A stretch of DNA of 64,000 bases. It comes from an uncultured Sphingomonadaceae bacterium. GTDB taxonomy: Bacteria > Pseudomonadota > Alphaproteobacteria > Sphingomonadales > Sphingomonadaceae. Within the stretch, counting starts at the first letter, position 1, and each line of letters starts with the position of its first letter. Below are positions 53,331-62,980 of the stretch, piece by piece. The notes under the pieces were generated by a model, which did no database searches, was not told the DNA's origin, and saw nothing but the letters and a program-made list of their open reading frames with translations. Location: the NCBI GenBank assembly GCA_947499255.1, contig CANMNF010000001.1:62001-126000 (forward strand), given 5' to 3'. The translations under genes were made by a program, and so were the position numbers.

Positions 53331-54313
53331 AGCGTGATAAACTGGGCGTGAGGTGCCTCTGGCGCAAGGGCCGGATCAGCGCGGTCCACCACTTTGCGCC
53401 CCGTGCGGCGGACAAGCTCTTCGCGCCAGCCATCGGTGATCTTTGCAAGCACAGCGGGATGCGCGGTAAGTTCGATTGCGGTCCCGGTGCCTTCCAGATG
53501 CTCTGCACGCCGCAGCAGCAGCCGCGCAGCCATATCAGCGCGCTGAAACTGGGCGCGGTGCAGCAAAGATGGCCGGGCAAGCCGCGCGATAATCTGCACA
53601 AAGCCAAACCCGTTCATTCCGGTGCGCTCATGCGGCCAGTCTGCCAGCTCTACGCCAAGCGCCTCGTTCACGGCATTGCGCTCGGCTTTGGATTGCAAGG
53701 TTGGAAAGTCGATCCCGATATTGCCGCCTATATCCAATGTACGCAGCGCAGCCGCGATGGCGGGCACAGCGGTCAATGCAAGCTCGCTCGGGTTCCAGTC
53801 ACCGTCCACATCGATCAATGTCATTGCTGGCGTGGGGGATAGCGTGAGGGAGCCGCCGGGGAAATCTATAACCCCTGTCAGCGCATCGCCAGTGATGTCG
53901 TCCCACGCGCTGCCAAAAGTTCGCACCGTTCTCACCGCCTGTCCTTGGGCCATGAACTGCTCGGCAAGAGAAGGTGCAGGACGCTTCGTCTCACTGCTTG
54001 GCCGCACCTGCGCGAGTTTGCCGCGCCCTTGTTCCAGCAGTGCAGGCCGCGTCACTTCGCATATAAGCGCAGCGCCTTCGCTGGCATCGCGCGGTATTTT
54101 GGAAATCAGCGCCATCTCGCCGTCAGCAAATTGCGCTGTGCCGCGCGATGATCCGGCGCGGCGGGTGATCAGCTTGGCCTCTGCAATGGTGCCTGTTTCA
54201 AGCTCTGAGGGCCAGCGCAGCCTTGCCGCGATCACATCGCCATCAGCGATGCAAATAGCCCGCTCCTCGCCAATGCCTTTTTCGAGCTGCCATTCAACGT
54301 TGGAGCTAACCAA
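53327..54313 (-). CDS. Short ribonuclease E/G-like protein
   Basis: A 328-residue protein resembling the RNase E/G family but much shorter than the usual 450-900. The N-terminal WQLEKGIGEERAICIADGDVIAARL and the S1-like part are recognisable. The block LIDVDGDWNPSELALTAVPAIAAALRTLDIGGNIGIDFPTL is the catalytic DNase I-like region, and the zinc-link Cys pair of RNase E is absent. TTG at 54313 is preferred over TTG at 54319 because GCAGGA then has proper spacing. It overlaps maf by eight bases. It may process RNA, but activity is not certain. Confidence 0.82.
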   Translation of the reverse strand: MVSSNVEWQLEKGIGEERAICIADGDVIAARLRWPSELETGTIAEAKLITRRAGSSRGTAQFADGEMALISKIPRDASEGAALICEVTRPALLEQGRGKLAQVRPSSETKRPAPSLAEQFMAQGQAVRTVRTFGSAWDDITGDALTGVIDFPGGSLTLSPTPAMTLIDVDGDWNPSELALTAVPAIAAALRTLDIGGNIGIDFPTLQSKAERNAVNEALGVELADWPHERTGMNGFGFVQIIARLARPSLLHRAQFQRADMAARLLLRRAEHLEGTGTAIELTAHPAVLAKITDGWREELVRRTGRKVVDRADPALAPEAPHAQFITL

Positions 54314-54890
54314 GGGCAAATCCTGCAGCCATCAGCAACAATCGCGTTTCATACAAAGGCATGCCCATCACGCCAGAATGGCTGCCGCTGATCCACGGGA
54401 TAAGCGCCTCTGCACGGCCTTGAATGGCGTATCCGCCTGCTTTGCCTTCCCATTCACCGCTATCGAGATAGGCGGCGATTTCGGCTTGGGAGAGGCGTTT
54501 GAAGCGCAATTGCGTCTCGTTGATCTTTTCACGCACTGTGCCATCGGGCGCGGCCAGTGCCACGGCAGATAAAACGCGGTGCCGCCTGCCTGACAGCAGG
54601 TTCAAACATTTGCGCGCCGTCGCACCATCTTCGGCTTTGGGCAATATACGCCGGCCAACCGCGACGACTGTATCGCCGGCCAGCACGTGCGAGCCGTCTC
54701 CCGCCACTGCGAGCGCTTTTTCGCGCGCCATGCGCTGGGCATAGGGGCGCGGCAGTTCGGCCTTGTGCGGAGTTTCATCGATATCGGCGCTGCGTACAGC
54801 ATCAGGCTCCACACCAAGCCGTGCCAGCAGCTCACGCCGCCGGGGACTTGCCGAAGCGAGCAGCAATGTGGGCGAAGGCGCGGGGGTCAT
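54306..54890 (-). CDS. maf: Maf-like nucleotide pyrophosphatase
   Basis: A 194-residue Maf protein: SASPRRRELLARLGVEPD at the N-terminus, the LAGDTVVAVGRRILPKAED motif, LSGRRHRVLSAVAL and GYAIQGRAEALIPWISGSHSGVMGMPL. The family hydrolyses non-canonical or modified nucleoside triphosphates. It begins 12 bases after infA and overlaps the RNase gene by eight bases. Confidence 0.94.
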   Translation of the reverse strand: MTPAPSPTLLLASASPRRRELLARLGVEPDAVRSADIDETPHKAELPRPYAQRMAREKALAVAGDGSHVLAGDTVVAVGRRILPKAEDGATARKCLNLLSGRRHRVLSAVALAAPDGTVREKINETQLRFKRLSQAEIAAYLDSGEWEGKAGGYAIQGRAEALIPWISGSHSGVMGMPLYETRLLLMAAGFALG

Positions 54891-54901
54891 CCGCGCGCCA
54901 T

Positions 54902-55150
54902 TCAGCCTTGCGGCCCGGGGCCGCCGCGACCGGGCATAAAGCGATAGGTGATGCGCGCCTTGGTGAGATCGTACGGTGTGAGTTCACATAGCACTTCATC
55001 ACCCACCAGGACGCGGATACGGTTCTTACGCATCCGGCCAGCTGTATGGCCTAGTACTTCGTGGCCATTTTCCAGCTCCACCCGGAACATCGCATTGGGC
55101 AGCAGTTCAACCACATGCCCCCGCATTTCGAGCAGTTCTTCCTTGGCCAT
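54902..55150 (-). CDS. infA: Translation initiation factor IF-1
   Basis: Binds the ribosomal A site during initiation. The core [68 protein letters not shown] is the standard S1-type barrel. The protein is 82 residues, about ten longer than usual because of a Gly/Pro tail ([12 protein letters not shown]). It leads the infA-maf-RNase-yacG group, whose order is common in alphaproteobacteria. Confidence 0.97.
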   Translation of the reverse strand: MAKEELLEMRGHVVELLPNAMFRVELENGHEVLGHTAGRMRKNRIRVLVGDEVLCELTPYDLTKARITYRFMPGRGGPGPQG

Positions 55151-55385
55151 TTAAATCGCAATTCCATTTTGTGTCTGTTTCATGGCGGCGCGCATAGCGC
55201 TAGCAAGGAGAAAAGGGAAGCGTTTGCAGGAGACTGTGCCGATTATACGTCTTTTGGGTGGTGTTCGGGCACCGATTAACCTGTGCGACATTTTGTTACG
55301 CATAATGGCTTGTCCGGCACCCTTCACCGCGACATATCAAAGCTACGCCAGGGGGGGAGGCATCAATCGAAGCGGGATAGATATT

Positions 55386-58280
55386 GTGCGCGAGAAGTTT
55401 TCAGCAAGTTCGCTCACCATCGCTGCATGTCTTTGCATGACGATGCCCGCTGGCGTTTTGGCGCAAGATGTGGACGCAGATCCAGCGCCTGAGGCAGGCT
55501 CACCCGCGCCGCAAGTCGAGGACGATACAATCCTGGTGTTTGGCGCGCGATTGATCGATTCGATTGAAAGCCCGCAGCCGCCTTTGCTCGAACTCGATCC
55601 GCAAGATATCGCTGCCTATGGTGTAGGATCAATTGGCGAATTGCTCGATGCGCTTGGTCCCAGTGTGACCAGCAATCGCGGGCGCGGCGGGGGCGGGCGG
55701 CCCATTGTGCTGGTCAATGGTATTCGGGTTGCATCTTTCAGAGATATTCGCAGCTATCCTCCTGAAGCAATTGATAAGGTGGAAGTTTTCTCCGAAGAAA
55801 CGGCGCAGCAATATGGCTATCGCCCTGATCAGCGCATCGTTAATTTCATCCTCAAGGACAATTATTCCAGCCGCGAGATTGAGCTTGGTTATGGCCAGCC
55901 TTTCGATGGCGGGTTCTCCAACCATGAGATCGAAGGCACCTATCTGCGCATTGATGGCGGGCGGCGTCTCAATATTCAGCTCGTTTGGGAAGGCTCCACT
56001 GGCTTGACCGAGGCAGAGCGCGGTGTGGTGCAATCAGGTGCGCAGCCCATCTTGCCAAGCGATCCTGACCAGGCGAATTTCCGCACTTTGCGTGCGCCGC
56101 AGGACGAATATAAAGCGACGCTCAATTGGTCAACGCCGCTGGGCAAAGATGGCAGCACGTTAAGCCTCAATGGCACGTTTGAGCGTGAAGATACCAAACG
56201 TTTGCAAGGGATTGATAGCGTTACGCTGACCGATCCAGATGGTAACGATCTTGTGCGCAGCTTCAACGCGGCCAATCCGCTGACGATTGTTGGACAACAA
56301 GATGAGTATGCGCTGGGCGCCAGTGTCACAACGAATCAGTCCGGCTGGCGCATTACGGGCACGTTGGACGCCTCTCGCAGTGAAAATGCCAGCATTCGCG
56401 CGCGCCGGGCGGACACTTCTGGCCTGATCGCAGATGCTGCTGCGGGAACGCTGGCGCTGGACGCCTCGCTTGATGGCTTAGTTGATGAGGTGGGGTTTGA
56501 TTTTGCCGATACGCAAACGGACAGCATTTCTTCTCTCGTGACCGCGCGCGGGCTGACTTTCGTGCTGCCTGCAGGTGATGTCTCTTTGACTTTGGATGCA
56601 GGATACAATTGGAACCGCATTGAAAGCGCAGACACACGCAATCCCGGTGCGCTGACGCAGTTGACGCGCGGCGATGTGAACGGCGGGGCGGCGCTGACTA
56701 TTCCGCTTACCCAGCGGGGCGGGTTTGGCGGCGCTATCGGGGAATTTTCGCTCAACGCGTCGGCTGGTGTTGATCACCTTTCTGACTTTGGCACTTTGTA
56801 TGATTGGACGCTTGGCCTCACTTGGGGGCTGACCGATAGCCTTTCTTTGAACGCCAACCGTTTCGTGCGTGAGGCTGCGCCGGGTCTGGGGCAGTTGGGC
56901 AATCCGGAAATTGCAACAGAGAATGTGCCGATCTTTGATATCGTGAACGGTGAAACCGTGCTTGCGACAGTTATCGATGGCGGCAATCCCAACTTGCCGG
57001 CACAAGAACAACGCGATTGGAAATTTGGACTGAATTGGGAATTACCATTCATGGATCAGGGCCGGTTGAATGTGGATTATATCCGCAACACCACCAATGA
57101 TCTGTCCTCTGGCTTCCCGGTTTTGACGCCAGAGATCGAGGCCGCTTTTCCCGGCCGCGTGTTGCGCGATGCGACAGGGCGTTTAATCCAGCTGGATGAT
57201 CGCCCGGTCAGCTTTGCCGAGCAGTTTCTTGAGCGGATCGAAGTATCGCTCAATATGCGGGGGCAATTTGGTGAAAACGCTGGCGGCAGAGGCCCTGGCG
57301 GTCGTTTTGGTGGACGTGGTGGCGGCGGGCGTGGAGAGGGTGGTCGCGGAGGCGGCGCTCCTTCCGCGGGCGTATCCGATGGCCCACCACCACAAGCGCG
57401 CGGCGAACGCGGTGGCGGATCAAGAGAGGGCCGTGATCCGGCTCGCATGGCGCAAATGCGCGCCACCTTTTGCGAGACCCCCGAAGCTGAACTGCGCATG
57501 CGCTTAACTGCCGCAATCGCTGCTGCTGCAAATGGCGAAGAACCGCCTCCCGGCTCTGATGGCGAACCCTTGCGCATTCCCCCGCGCATGCTCGAACGGT
57601 TGCGCAGTGATGACGGGACGCTCGATCAAGAACGCTTTGCCGCCATGCGCGAACGGATCTGCAGCGGCGATGGCCCACCCGCCACTCCGCCCGCAGGAAC
57701 CGCGCCGCAGTCTGCGCCGCAATCCGAACCACAATCTCGCCCCGCCAACGGGTTTGCCGCCGCTGCCGCTGCGCGTGGTGGCCGGCCCAGCGGGAATTCC
57801 GGACGCTGGTTTGCGAACATCACCTATCGCCTTGAGCTGGACAATACTGTCCTGATCGCACCGGGCATCGCTCCGCTTGATCTGCTGGATGGTGACGCCA
57901 TTGGCAGCACAGGCCAACCGCGCCATTCCGTCCGGCTTCGCAGCGGCATCTTTTATGGCGGCTTTGGCGGGTTTGTGTTCGCCCGATACACCGGTCAATC
58001 AACGCTCGATGGTTCGGGTTTGCCAGGCTCTACCGATCTTGATTTCGGCGATTTCGTCACGTTCAATATGCGCGCCTTTGTGGATTTTAATCAACAGGAA
58101 AAGCTGGTTGAGAAAATCCCCATTCTGGATGATGCGCGCTTTATCATTCGGGTCGATAATGTTTTCGATGCGCGTCAGCGCGTGACAGACAGCAATGGCA
58201 TTGTCCCTGTGCGGTTTCAGCCCTTCCTGCTTGATCCGGTTGGCCGGCGGTTTGAAGTTGAATTGCGCAAACTCTTCTAG
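55386..58280 (+). CDS. TonB-dependent receptor with Gly/Arg-rich insertion
   Basis: A 964-residue receptor. The GTG start at 55386 gives a clean signal peptide (FSASSLTIAACLCMTMPAGVLA-Q); longer frames to 55182 add no signal-like sequence. The plug has GSIGELLDALGPSVTSNRGRGGGGRPIVLVNGIRVASFRDIRSYPPEAIDKVEVFSEE. Barrel repeats follow. Residues about 629-805 interrupt the barrel: a Gly/Arg run (GPGGRFGGRGGGGRGEGG), then a helical Cys-containing part (FCETPEAELRMRL; MRERICSGDG) and a Pro/Gln/Ser stretch. The barrel resumes at NSGRWFANITYRLELDN and ends FEVELRKLF. Ligand unknown. Confidence 0.9.
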   Translation: MREKFSASSLTIAACLCMTMPAGVLAQDVDADPAPEAGSPAPQVEDDTILVFGARLIDSIESPQPPLLELDPQDIAAYGVGSIGELLDALGPSVTSNRGRGGGGRPIVLVNGIRVASFRDIRSYPPEAIDKVEVFSEETAQQYGYRPDQRIVNFILKDNYSSREIELGYGQPFDGGFSNHEIEGTYLRIDGGRRLNIQLVWEGSTGLTEAERGVVQSGAQPILPSDPDQANFRTLRAPQDEYKATLNWSTPLGKDGSTLSLNGTFEREDTKRLQGIDSVTLTDPDGNDLVRSFNAANPLTIVGQQDEYALGASVTTNQSGWRITGTLDASRSENASIRARRADTSGLIADAAAGTLALDASLDGLVDEVGFDFADTQTDSISSLVTARGLTFVLPAGDVSLTLDAGYNWNRIESADTRNPGALTQLTRGDVNGGAALTIPLTQRGGFGGAIGEFSLNASAGVDHLSDFGTLYDWTLGLTWGLTDSLSLNANRFVREAAPGLGQLGNPEIATENVPIFDIVNGETVLATVIDGGNPNLPAQEQRDWKFGLNWELPFMDQGRLNVDYIRNTTNDLSSGFPVLTPEIEAAFPGRVLRDATGRLIQLDDRPVSFAEQFLERIEVSLNMRGQFGENAGGRGPGGRFGGRGGGGRGEGGRGGGAPSAGVSDGPPPQARGERGGGSREGRDPARMAQMRATFCETPEAELRMRLTAAIAAAANGEEPPPGSDGEPLRIPPRMLERLRSDDGTLDQERFAAMRERICSGDGPPATPPAGTAPQSAPQSEPQSRPANGFAAAAAARGGRPSGNSGRWFANITYRLELDNTVLIAPGIAPLDLLDGDAIGSTGQPRHSVRLRSGIFYGGFGGFVFARYTGQSTLDGSGLPGSTDLDFGDFVTFNMRAFVDFNQQEKLVEKIPILDDARFIIRVDNVFDARQRVTDSNGIVPVRFQPFLLDPVGRRFEVELRKLF

Positions 58281-58322
58281 CGTCAATTGGCAGGCGCGCA
58301 TCAAGCGCCTATCTTACCTGCC

Positions 58323-60284
58323 ATGAGCCGGAGCGAAGCAGGATCACCGCCACATTTAAAAGGGCAAGACCCGCGTGGGAAAGAACGGTTCAATGAAGAC
58401 CGCGCCACTACCACGGTAAAAGGCAGCGCGCAGCCCGATCTGGAAGCGGGCGTCACCGCGATCCGCGAAGTTGTGCGTACTTTAAAGCCAACGCCGGGCG
58501 TTTACCGGATGACCGATGCGCGCGGCGATGTTTTGTATGTCGGTAAAGCGCGTTCGTTAAAGGCGCGCGTGGCGAATTATACGCAGGTCAAAGCGCTCAC
58601 CAATCGATTACAGCGCATGGTCGCCCAAACCCGCGCGATGGAAATTGTCACCACCAATTCCGAAGCCGAAGCGCTGTTGATGGAAGCGCAATTTATCAAG
58701 CGATTTCGCCCACCTTACAATGTGTTGCTGCGCGATGATAAGAGCTTTCCTTTTATCCTGTTGCGCGATGGACATGACTTTCCGCGCATCATGAAACATC
58801 GCGGCGCGCGCCGGGCAAAGGGCGCATATTATGGCCCGTTTGCCAGCGCCGGTTCGGTCAACACAACCATCAATGCGCTGCAAAAACTGTTCTTGCTGCG
58901 GAGCTGCACCGATAGCTTTTTCTCGCGCCGCGACAGACCGTGCCTGCTTTATCAAATCAAGCGCTGTTCAGCCCCATGTGTCGGGCGCATCGACACAGAT
59001 GGTTATGCCGATCTGATGCAAGAGGCGAAGGATTTTCTCGGCGGCAAATCGGGCGCGGTGCAGGCGCGGATCGAACAGCAGATGCAAAAAGCATCCGACG
59101 ATCTGGATTTCGAAACCGCCGCCATGCTGCGGGACAGGCTGCGCGCGGCAACATTTATCCAAGGCTCGCAAGCGGTCAATGCTGAAGGGGTAGGCGATGC
59201 TGATGTTTTCGCTTTGGCGCGCAAAGGCGGACATATCGTGATCCAGGGGTTCTTCGTGCGCGGCGGGCAGAATTGGGGCCACCGCGCCTTCTTCCCGCGG
59301 CAAACGCAGGATGTGGACGATGCTGATGTCCTCGCCCGCGTGCTGGCGCAATTTTACGAAGAAGTGCCGCCGCCGCGCCATGTGCTGGTGGACCGCGATA
59401 TGCCGGATCAAGAGGTGCTGGAAGAAGCGTTCAGCGCTTTGGCAGAGCGCAAAGTGGCGATTTCCGTGCCTCAGCGCGGAGAACGTCGGCGCTTGATGGA
59501 GCAGGCGTCGCGCAATGCAGTCGAGGCGTTGGAGCGCCGTCTTGCCGAAACGGGCACACAAGCGAAAATCATGCGCGAAATGGCGGAGTTTCTGGAGCTG
59601 GGCGATATCCCGCAACGCATTGAGGTGTACGATAACAGCCATATCCAAGGTGCGAAGGCGGTGGGTGCGATGGTGGTGGCAGGGCCGGAAGGCTACATCA
59701 AAAACCAATATCGCAAATTCAACATCAAAAGTGCGCAGACCAATGATGATTTCGGCATGATGCGCGAAGTGATGGAGCGGCGCTTTACCCGCGCGATGAA
59801 AGACGATCCCGATCGCGAGAAAGCGGGCGTGTGGCCTGATCTGGTGCTGATCGATGGCGGCAAGGGACAGATGTCATCGGTGCGCGATACTCTGGGGGAG
59901 CTAGGCATAGAGGACGTGCCGCTGATTGCGATTGCCAAAGGCCCACATCATGGCCGCGAAGGGCGTGAAGTGTTCCATTTTCCCGATGGGCGCGAGAAGA
60001 CGCTGCCGGTCAATTCACCCGTCCTGTTTTACCTGCAACGCCTGCGCGACGAAGTGCACCGCTTTGCCATCGGCGCACACCGTGCCAAGCGCAGCCGCGC
60101 GATCACCGCATCGCCTTTGGATGAGATCCCCGGCATCGGGCCAGCGCGCAAACGCGCTTTGCTCCTGCACTTTGGTACAGCGGGCAAAGTGCGCGCCGCA
60201 GGGCTGGAAGATTTGCAACGCGCGCCCGGTGTCAGCGCAGCCGTCGCGCAGCGGATCTACGACTTTTACCACACAAGCGGGTGA
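58323..60284 (+). CDS. uvrC: Excinuclease ABC subunit C
   Basis: Makes the dual incisions in nucleotide excision repair. The 653-residue protein has the N-terminal GIY-YIG domain (GVYRMTDARGDVLYVGKARSLKARVANY), the UVR motif region (DDLDFETAAMLRDRLRAA), and the C-terminal RNase H-like nuclease (IEVYDNSHIQGAKAVGAMVV; LVLIDGGKGQ). A helix-hairpin-helix end follows (DEIPGIGPARKRALLLHFG). An N-terminal extension of about 45 residues precedes the GIY-YIG domain. The ATG at 58323 is chosen; 58287 is an alternative. Confidence 0.96.
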   Translation: MSRSEAGSPPHLKGQDPRGKERFNEDRATTTVKGSAQPDLEAGVTAIREVVRTLKPTPGVYRMTDARGDVLYVGKARSLKARVANYTQVKALTNRLQRMVAQTRAMEIVTTNSEAEALLMEAQFIKRFRPPYNVLLRDDKSFPFILLRDGHDFPRIMKHRGARRAKGAYYGPFASAGSVNTTINALQKLFLLRSCTDSFFSRRDRPCLLYQIKRCSAPCVGRIDTDGYADLMQEAKDFLGGKSGAVQARIEQQMQKASDDLDFETAAMLRDRLRAATFIQGSQAVNAEGVGDADVFALARKGGHIVIQGFFVRGGQNWGHRAFFPRQTQDVDDADVLARVLAQFYEEVPPPRHVLVDRDMPDQEVLEEAFSALAERKVAISVPQRGERRRLMEQASRNAVEALERRLAETGTQAKIMREMAEFLELGDIPQRIEVYDNSHIQGAKAVGAMVVAGPEGYIKNQYRKFNIKSAQTNDDFGMMREVMERRFTRAMKDDPDREKAGVWPDLVLIDGGKGQMSSVRDTLGELGIEDVPLIAIAKGPHHGREGREVFHFPDGREKTLPVNSPVLFYLQRLRDEVHRFAIGAHRAKRSRAITASPLDEIPGIGPARKRALLLHFGTAGKVRAAGLEDLQRAPGVSAAVAQRIYDFYHTSG

Positions 60285-60403
60285 TCCCAAGCGCCGCTGC
60301 GCAAAGGTGGCAATTTCACCCCCGCGAAAAAAATTTTCACTTTTTGCGTAACCGATCCAGCTCCAGCGCGAATTGCTTCATGAACCGCTAAGAGGAACCC
60401 TTC

Positions 60404-61081
60404 ATGTCGCATATTAAATTCGCCACTCTTACTATTTTGGCAGCCGCTGCAATCCCTGCTCAAGCATTCGCCAATGAAGCGTATGTATTTGGCTCTATCG
60501 GTAATTCTGATGTCAGCCATTCTATTGAGCGCGATATTGGTGCAAATCCACCAATGCTTCCCGTTGCGGATACAAGTGGTACAACAACTGCGCAGGATAG
60601 CGGGAGTTCTTATCAAATTGGTGCAGGTTATCAGTTTGATCTGGGCGATAGTCCTTTCTTCGTTGCCCTTGAAGGATTTTACGGCATCGAAGACATACAA
60701 ACGCGCAATATCAACAGCATTCTAATTACAGAAGTCGATGTTGAAGCCCGCTATGGCGCGCGCGTGGTGAGCGGTATTGATGTGACCGACAATTTCTCGT
60801 TTTACACGCATGGCGGGTATACCTGGGTCGATTTCGATCTCACCAACAGGTACACTTTTGCACCGCCTGTAACTCAGCGTTCGGACACCGAGTCCGCCTT
60901 TAGCTATGGCATGGGCGTACGTTACGGCATTACCGAGAATATCAGCGCAGTGGTTGATTACACCCGCGTACAAGATATCGATTTTGGCGGTATTCCTGAA
61001 GTTGCCGGCAATACCAATCGGGTGAACCCCAACCGATTGGCTTTGGAGACGATCTCCACAGGTCTGCGTTTCAGCTTCTAA
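60404..61081 (+). CDS. Outer-membrane beta-barrel protein (OmpW/opacity-like)
   Basis: A 225-residue protein. Signal peptide to about residue 23 (ILAAAAIPAQAFA-N). The rest alternates polar and hydrophobic residues in strand-like runs (YQIGAGYQFDLGDSPFFVALEGFYG; NFSFYTHGGYTWVDFDL) and ends with ISTGLRFSF, a C-terminal aromatic recognised by the barrel assembly machinery. Eight strands are likely. AGAGGAA lies before the ATG. It is AT-richer than its neighbours and is followed by a strong hairpin, so it looks like an independent unit. Confidence 0.85.
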   Translation: MSHIKFATLTILAAAAIPAQAFANEAYVFGSIGNSDVSHSIERDIGANPPMLPVADTSGTTTAQDSGSSYQIGAGYQFDLGDSPFFVALEGFYGIEDIQTRNINSILITEVDVEARYGARVVSGIDVTDNFSFYTHGGYTWVDFDLTNRYTFAPPVTQRSDTESAFSYGMGVRYGITENISAVVDYTRVQDIDFGGIPEVAGNTNRVNPNRLALETISTGLRFSF

Positions 61082-61109
61082 ATTTTGGTCCTGATTACGG
61101 TCCCCCGGT

Positions 61110-61145
61110 GAGGCGGCAGAGCAATTAATTGTGCTCTGCCGCCTC
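61110..61145. terminator. Perfect 14-bp hairpin between the barrel gene and tesB
   Basis: GAGGCGGCAGAGCA and TGCTCTGCCGCCTC pair perfectly around an eight-base loop, then TTTAT follows on the plus strand. It lies between convergent genes and should end both transcripts. Confidence 0.85.
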
Positions 61146-61161
61146 TTTATCTTCGGGGTGA

Positions 61162-62058
61162 TCAGGTGAGGTGGCGCAACATGCCTTCTTGCATCACGCT
61201 GGCGACAAGGCGGCCATCGCGTGCAAAAACCTGCCCCTTGGCACAACCGCGTCCATGGCCGGACCACGGGCTGTCGGTGACATAAAGCAGCCAATCATCC
61301 ACTGAAAAAGGTTCATGGAACCAGATCGTGTGATCAAGGCTTGCAGCTTTTACTTCGCCAGTATGGATGCCTTTGCCAAACGGGTGCAGCGCTGTGGCAA
61401 GTACCTGAAAATCAGAGATATATGACAATACGGCGCGGTGCATCGGGCGATCAGGAGGAAGCGGTGCAACGGTGCGAAACCATACATGGCTAACCGGGTC
61501 GCGTACTTTGGGTTTGAGCCAATCGCGATCTTCGACAGAGCGGAAGTCAACCGGCTGCGGGCGCAGCAGCAATTGCCGCACGGGGCCTTCGGGCAGGTGT
61601 TCGGCAAAGCGGCGACGGATGATGGCGTCGGGTTCCAAATCTTCAGGGCCGGGGACATCGGGCATGGATGAATGCTGGTTTGATGGGCCATCGGAAGGTT
61701 TTTGGAACGATGCGGTTAGGTTCAAGATGGGCTTGCCATCCTGGCTGGCGACAACGCGGCGATTGGAAAAGCTGCGCCCATCCAAATCGCGTTTCACCCG
61801 ATATTCGATAGGGCAATCATCGGTGCCGGGGCGCAGGAAATAGGCGTGGAGCGAATGCGCTTCGCGATCTGGTTCGACCGTGCGCCGCGCTGCACCCAAA
61901 GCCTGCGCAATGGCCTGCCCGCCAAACACGCGACCAGTCCCTTCGGGATGCCTGCGGCCAATGAAACGATCACCACCCTGCGGCTCTAAATCGAGCAGCA
62001 AAGTCAGGTCAGCGACAAGTTTCTCCGGCGTTGGCTTTGTGTTCTGGATCGTAGCCAT
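61162..62058 (-). CDS. tesB: Acyl-CoA thioesterase II
   Basis: A 298-residue double hot-dog thioesterase that releases free fatty acids from acyl-CoA. The first hot dog has RVFGGQAIAQALGAARRTV, HSLHAYFLRPG, DGRSFSNRRVVASQ; the second has SLDHTIWFHEPFSVDDWLLYVTDSPW, with the catalytic Asp-Gln-Thr-type residues in the expected places. It is followed downstream on the minus strand by nothing before the hairpin and preceded by the cupin gene. Confidence 0.94.
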   Translation of the reverse strand: MATIQNTKPTPEKLVADLTLLLDLEPQGGDRFIGRRHPEGTGRVFGGQAIAQALGAARRTVEPDREAHSLHAYFLRPGTDDCPIEYRVKRDLDGRSFSNRRVVASQDGKPILNLTASFQKPSDGPSNQHSSMPDVPGPEDLEPDAIIRRRFAEHLPEGPVRQLLLRPQPVDFRSVEDRDWLKPKVRDPVSHVWFRTVAPLPPDRPMHRAVLSYISDFQVLATALHPFGKGIHTGEVKAASLDHTIWFHEPFSVDDWLLYVTDSPWSGHGRGCAKGQVFARDGRLVASVMQEGMLRHLT

Positions 62059-62095
62059 CGATACAATTACCCCATGGCTTGCGAAATACGAAAGG

Positions 62096-62980
62096 TCAAG
62101 ATTTTGGCAGAATTCGGCGGCATATACGCCAACCTAATGCCTTGGCACTGTTACGCGATGGCCACCTTCCGGGCGCGCGCGGGGATAGACCCATGCCGCG
62201 CAGCAATCCGTTAAACGCACGCGCATCCGCTTCGGCATAGCTCCATTGGGAGCGCCATGTGATCGACAAAGAGACAGACGCCTGCGGCCCATTGCGCACA
62301 AAATGCGGGGCCATTACCGGCACATATACAGCTTCACCAGATCCAAGCGCGATCCTCGCGCCTTGGTTTGCAAAATCGTCCTGCCACTTCAATTCACGCC
62401 CGCCGCCGGTGTGATAGGTTTCATGTAGCTCATCAGGGGCAAATCGCGCATCGCCAGCGGGAAAGACGGTCACGTCCTTTGATCCGGCAAGCTGCAGCAA
62501 AATGTTGTGCTCAGGATCAAAGTGATAGGGGGTAACAGCGTTGGGGCTGGAGATGAAAATATAGCCTTGCGGATGATGGATAGTGCCCGTGACCGCGCGA
62601 ATTTCATCGCGCAATTCGGCAATCAAGCCGTGCAGCAGGGTCGCATAGGGGCTGTGTTGTTCAATATTTTTGAGAACCGCCCAGCTGTTTGACTGCGCGA
62701 TATTGCGGATCGTCTGGCCGATGGGAATGCCAGTGCCTTCTGGCTTGCCGGGCACACCAATAGGCAAATCGCCGCGATTATATTCAATGCTGTGTTCTGG
62801 CAGTGCCTCGGCCAATGCCGCAATCGCATCAAGTCCAAGCAGCGGGTGATCATCAATCCCGTGGCGCAGCTTGATCGGCGTTTCGGGATAGGCGGCGGCG
62901 AAGCGGGCGCGCGTATGCTTGTCGAACACCGCGATCTCGCCAATGGGCACACCTTTAAGCCGTTCGCCGCCGCGCGTCAT
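62096..62980 (-). CDS. Cupin-8 / JmjC-like iron oxygenase
   Basis: A 294-residue protein of the cupin_8/JmjC-like type. The iron facial triad candidates are His and Asp in YHFDPEHN and the distal His in VMAPHFVRNG. A segment IGVPGKPEGTGIPIGQTIRNIAQSNSWAVLKNIEQ precedes the core. Known relatives hydroxylate proteins, tRNA or small molecules; the substrate here is not clear. It overlaps the upstream acyltransferase gene by four bases (62977-62980), so the two are coupled and may act in one pathway. Confidence 0.85.
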   Translation of the reverse strand: MTRGGERLKGVPIGEIAVFDKHTRARFAAAYPETPIKLRHGIDDHPLLGLDAIAALAEALPEHSIEYNRGDLPIGVPGKPEGTGIPIGQTIRNIAQSNSWAVLKNIEQHSPYATLLHGLIAELRDEIRAVTGTIHHPQGYIFISSPNAVTPYHFDPEHNILLQLAGSKDVTVFPAGDARFAPDELHETYHTGGGRELKWQDDFANQGARIALGSGEAVYVPVMAPHFVRNGPQASVSLSITWRSQWSYAEADARAFNGLLRGMGLSPRAPGRWPSRNSAKALGWRICRRILPKS

